Assembly: GCA_002420085.1 (NCBI GenBank)
Contig: DIHI01000122.1
Location: 1 to 7,167 of the forward strand
Length of the DNA: 7,167 nucleotides
Direction of reading: 5' to 3'
Source: Lysobacterales bacterium UBA5700
GTDB taxonomy: Bacteria; Pseudomonadota; Gammaproteobacteria; Xanthomonadales; Xanthomonadaceae
The notes beneath the pieces were generated by a model that searched no databases, had not been told where the DNA came from, and saw only the letters and a list, made by a program, of their open reading frames with translations. Position 1 is the first letter of the stretch. Every line of letters begins with the position of its first letter. Both the position numbers and the translations under genes were made by a program. Positions 5,138 to 7,167 of this stretch are shown here, in pieces.

Positions 5138-5719
5138 TCACTCGCTGGCCGGATCGGCCTCGACATTGATGCGGAAGCTGACCTCGTCGCCAACCGGGCC
5201 GACCAGGAAGTTCATGCCCCACTCGGAACGCTTGAGCACGCCGGTGGCGGTGAATCCGGCATGCGGCTTGCCGGACATCGGATGGTCGGCGATCTTGTTG
5301 ACGACCACATCCAGGGTGACCGGCCGGGTCTGATCGAGCAGGGTCAGGTTGCCGGTCACACTCAGGCGGTTGTCGCCGGCCGCTGCCACCGAGGTGCTCT
5401 CGAAACGCAGTTTCGGGAAGGCTTCGACATTGAAGAAATCAGCATTCCGGAGGTGGCCGTCGATGCCGTCGTGGTTCATGTCGACACTGGCAGCGTCGAT
5501 GACTGCGGTGACCGAGGAGTTGGCGAGATTATCGCGATCGAGCCGCAGTTCGCCCTCGACCCCACGGAACTGGCCGGTCAGATCGGTGAACCCGAGGTGG
5601 TTGACGGTGAACAGCACCTGGGTGTGGGCGGCATCGAACGTCCAGCGTTCAGCCGCCTGGGCGGAGTTGAGGGAACCAGCGGCAAACAGGCTGGCGGCCA
5701 GGGCAATGGACTTCATCAT
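5138..5719 (-). CDS. YceI-family periplasmic protein
   Basis: This is a 193-residue secreted lipocalin-like beta-barrel protein. Family members have a hydrophobic cavity that binds isoprenoid or other amphiphilic lipids, and the physiological role differs or is unknown in most species. The signal peptide is MMKSIALAASLFAAGSLNSA followed by QAA, with cleavage after A22 or A23. Family motifs are FDAAHTQVLFTVNHLGF (28-44), HLRNADFFNVEAFPKLRFES (89-108), LTLLDQTRPVTLDV (125-138) and GVLKRSEWGMNF (160-171). Two ATGs lie in tandem at 5714-5719. The first is preferred because GGAGAG lies eight bases upstream of it. The frame continues to 5821, but that extension overlaps the preceding gene and would bury the signal peptide. 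It is 86 nt downstream of the RutE-like gene and is followed by a hairpin, so it may be monocistronic or share a transcript with that gene. Confidence 0.93.
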   Translation of the reverse strand: MMKSIALAASLFAAGSLNSAQAAERWTFDAAHTQVLFTVNHLGFTDLTGQFRGVEGELRLDRDNLANSSVTAVIDAASVDMNHDGIDGHLRNADFFNVEAFPKLRFESTSVAAAGDNRLSVTGNLTLLDQTRPVTLDVVVNKIADHPMSGKPHAGFTATGVLKRSEWGMNFLVGPVGDEVSFRINVEADPASE

Positions 5720-5748
5720 GAGCAGGTCTCTCCGTTGTCGGTGGGTGG

Positions 5749-5793
5749 CCGACCGATCGTGGCGAAAGAATCCGAAATCGTCCGATCGGCCGG
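5749..5793. other. Inverted repeat between the RutE-like and YceI-family genes
   Basis: CCGATCG (5753-5759) pairs with CGATCGG (5783-5789); three further pairs (5749-5751 with 5791-5793) extend the stem past one mismatch. The loop is 23 nt and AT-richer than its surroundings. It fills most of the 86-nt gap and could be a terminator for the RutE-like gene or a regulatory site for the YceI gene. No T-run follows. Confidence 0.35.
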
Positions 5794-5805
5794 TGCAGCG
5801 GGGGG

Positions 5806-6396
5806 TCAAAGTATCCGGCATGCCTCGTCAAAGGCCAGTCGTGGCGAACGCGGAAACAGCGCGGCCGGGTCGCCATAGCCGAGGTTGCACAGGAAGTTGG
5901 AACGGATCGCGCTGCCGGCAAAGAATTCGGCATCGACAGCGGCATTATCGAAACCCGACATCGGGCCGCAGTCCAGACCCAGTGCGCGCGCCGCCAGCAT
6001 CAGATAGGCGCCCTGGAGGGTGCCGTTGCGGAAGGCGGCCGAATCGATCAGCGGCTGGTTGCCGACGAACCAGGCGCGGGCATCGGTGTGCGGGAACAGG
6101 TAGGGCAGTTTTTCGTAGAAGGCCAGATCGTGGCCGATCACCACGGTCACCGGGGCGGCCAGCGTCTTGCCACGATTGCCTTCATCGAGCAGGGGCAACA
6201 GGCGCTGCTTGGCCTCGGACGAGGTGATGAACAGAAACCGGGCCGGCGAGATGTTGGCGCTGGTCGGCCCCCACTTGAGCAGTTCATAGAGCCGATGCAG
6301 CAGGTCCGGCTCGACCGGGCGATCGAGCCAGGCATTGTGGGTGCGGGCGGTGCGGAAGAGCCGATCCAGGGCATCCGCAGCAAGCGATGCAGTCAT
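5806..6396 (-). CDS. rutE: RutE-like malonic semialdehyde reductase / nitroreductase-family flavoprotein
   Basis: This is a predicted cytoplasmic flavin-dependent reductase of 196 residues, the same length as E. coli RutE, which reduces malonic semialdehyde to 3-hydroxypropionate during uracil breakdown. Shared segments recalled from E. coli RutE include ARTHNAW (17-23), [13 protein letters not shown] (41-53), APVTVVI (81-87), [10 protein letters not shown] (101-110), [12 protein letters not shown] (121-132), [12 protein letters not shown] (139-150) and LGYGD (172-176), ending [12 protein letters not shown]. The start ATG at 6394-6396 aligns with the family start; its ribosome binding site is weak (GGATA). 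No other rut gene is visible in the window. As a stand-alone gene it may serve as a general aldehyde or nitro-compound reductase, so the symbol is by similarity and the pathway is not assured. Confidence 0.9.
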   Translation of the reverse strand: MTASLAADALDRLFRTARTHNAWLDRPVEPDLLHRLYELLKWGPTSANISPARFLFITSSEAKQRLLPLLDEGNRGKTLAAPVTVVIGHDLAFYEKLPYLFPHTDARAWFVGNQPLIDSAAFRNGTLQGAYLMLAARALGLDCGPMSGFDNAAVDAEFFAGSAIRSNFLCNLGYGDPAALFPRSPRLAFDEACRIL

Positions 6397-6458
6397 GGCG
6401 AGAGTATCCGAAGGCTGGGCAGGGCCGACAGTCTAACCAAGACCACCGGGGTGCCGAG

Positions 6459-6480
6459 CGCCGCTCCGGACAACGCGGCG
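6459..6480 (-). terminator. Weak hairpin between the kinase gene and the RutE-like gene
   Basis: CGCCGC (6459-6464) and GCGGCG (6475-6480) pair over six bases with a ten-base loop, about 40 nt after the kinase stop. There is no T-tract. The 123-nt gap (6397-6519) otherwise shows a possible -10-like TAGACT on the minus strand (6430-6435) without a convincing -35 box. Either may be chance in GC-rich sequence. Confidence 0.25.
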
Positions 6481-6519
6481 TGGCAGGGATGCAACGACCG
6501 CTCCGCCGTGCAGCCGCGC

Positions 6520-7167
6520 TCAGGACACCGCTGCGCCCGTTGTCAGCGCCTGCAATGCCTTTTCGACCCGCTCGTATTCGCGGGCCAGACGCATGGCGGC
6601 CTCGATCGGTTCGGCCAAGCGCTGCTGACGAGCGCCATGCTCGATCTCGCGCGCCAGCCCGGACAGGGTCATCGCACCCAGGTTGGCACTGGCCGATTTC
6701 AGCGAATGGGCCGGCGCCACCATCGACGGCACGTCGGTAGCGACTGCGGCGGCCTGGAGGGTCAACAGATGGCCGGGCGCGTCTTCGAGGAAGGTACTCA
6801 CCAGGCGCTGGAACTCCGCGCCCATCATCTGCCGGAGGTCGTCGATGATCTCCATGTCCAGTGCCGGAATTCGTTCGACCGCTGCTTCCTGTGCAACAGC
6901 GGGTGGCGCGACCCTGGCCGGCGCGGCTGCGGTGGCCACGCTGTCCTCCGGCTCGGGCAGCCAGCGTCGCAAGGTTCGGATCAGTTGCTCGCGGGCGACC
7001 GGCTTGGTCAGGTAGTCGTCCATGCCGGCATCAAGGCAACGCTGACGATCGCCGGCCATGGCATTGGCCGTCATCGCGATGATCGGCAGACGCTGGCCCG
7101 GCGTGCTCCGCTCGCGCTCGCGCCACTCGCGGCTGGCGGTGTAACCATCCATGACCGGCATCTGGCA
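6520..7167 (-). CDS. Hybrid sensor histidine kinase, C-terminal part (REC end plus Hpt domain)
   Basis: This is the C-terminal 215 codons of a longer cytoplasmic-tailed signalling protein; the 5' part lies beyond the right edge. The open frame enters as [11 protein letters not shown], the segment that directly follows the phospho-accepting Asp in receiver domains ('[10 protein letters not shown]'), so that Asp is just outside the window. Numbering from the Met at 7159-7161, the receiver continues with [13 protein letters not shown] (T31 switch residue) and DDYLTKPV (K53). An Ala/Pro-rich linker (about 73-95) leads to an Hpt domain with the phosphotransfer histidine H152 in [14 protein letters not shown] (codon at 6706-6708). 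The chain ends with a helix and a short tail. This order is typical of BarA/GacS-, ArcB- or EvgS-like phosphorelay kinases; which one cannot be told. Met 7161 is not the true start. A 123-nt gap separates it from the RutE-like gene, and no partner response regulator gene is in view. Confidence 0.92.
   Translation of the reverse strand, partial: CQMPVMDGYTASREWRERERSTPGQRLPIIAMTANAMAGDRQRCLDAGMDDYLTKPVAREQLIRTLRRWLPEPEDSVATAAAPARVAPPAVAQEAAVERIPALDMEIIDDLRQMMGAEFQRLVSTFLEDAPGHLLTLQAAAVATDVPSMVAPAHSLKSASANLGAMTLSGLAREIEHGARQQRLAEPIEAAMRLAREYERVEKALQALTTGAAVS

Noticed and set aside
4991..5878. 295-codon plus-strand frame opposite the YceI-family gene
   Set aside because: The opposite strand encodes an unmistakable YceI protein with a signal peptide and a good ribosome binding site. 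The plus product shows no motif.

Overview
The window is GC-rich and densely coding. All supportable genes lie on the minus strand, so they are transcribed from high to low coordinates. The gene set is an LPS-type glycosyltransferase, an O-antigen ligase-like membrane protein, an LpxL/HtrB-type acyltransferase, a CHCC zinc-finger mini-protein, a periplasmic YceI protein, a RutE-like nitroreductase and a hybrid histidine kinase ending in REC-Hpt. This points to a Gram-negative bacterium, most likely a high-GC gammaproteobacterium. I cannot place it more finely from the sequence alone.

Layout in transcription order (right to left). (1) 7167-6520: C-terminal part of a hybrid sensor kinase (end of a receiver domain plus an Hpt domain), running off the right edge. 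(2) 6396-5806: RutE-like malonic semialdehyde reductase / nitroreductase-family protein. (3) 5719-5138: secreted YceI-family protein, followed by a strong hairpin. (4) 5028-1588: a compact four-gene envelope operon (CHCC zinc finger, GT4 glycosyltransferase, O-antigen ligase/polymerase-like protein, lipid A-type acyltransferase), with junctions of a 15-nt gap, a 23-nt overlap and a 4-nt GTGA overlap. (5) 1376-138: a small secreted protein with YadA-type neck motifs, a 14-triplet Gly-X-Y collagen-like segment, a short coiled coil and a YadA-like beta-barrel anchor. (6) 67-1: a possible start of another reading frame, with a Pro/Glu/Ser dipeptide repeat, leaving by the left edge.

The four-gene operon reads as a lipopolysaccharide unit: one sugar-adding enzyme, one membrane protein that joins or polymerises glycan, and one enzyme that acylates the lipid anchor. 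The zinc-finger gene at its head is of a type found beside LPS genes in other gammaproteobacteria. The most unusual gene is the last one, a miniature trimeric-autotransporter-like protein whose stalk contains an acidic collagen-like segment. Both the YadA anchor and the collagen helix are trimeric folds, so the architecture is self-consistent. It is separated from the LPS operon by a 211-nt gap holding several inverted repeats and palindromes, and so probably has its own control. No RNA gene, CRISPR array, transposase or insertion sequence was seen, and no gene-free stretch exceeds about 210 nt.
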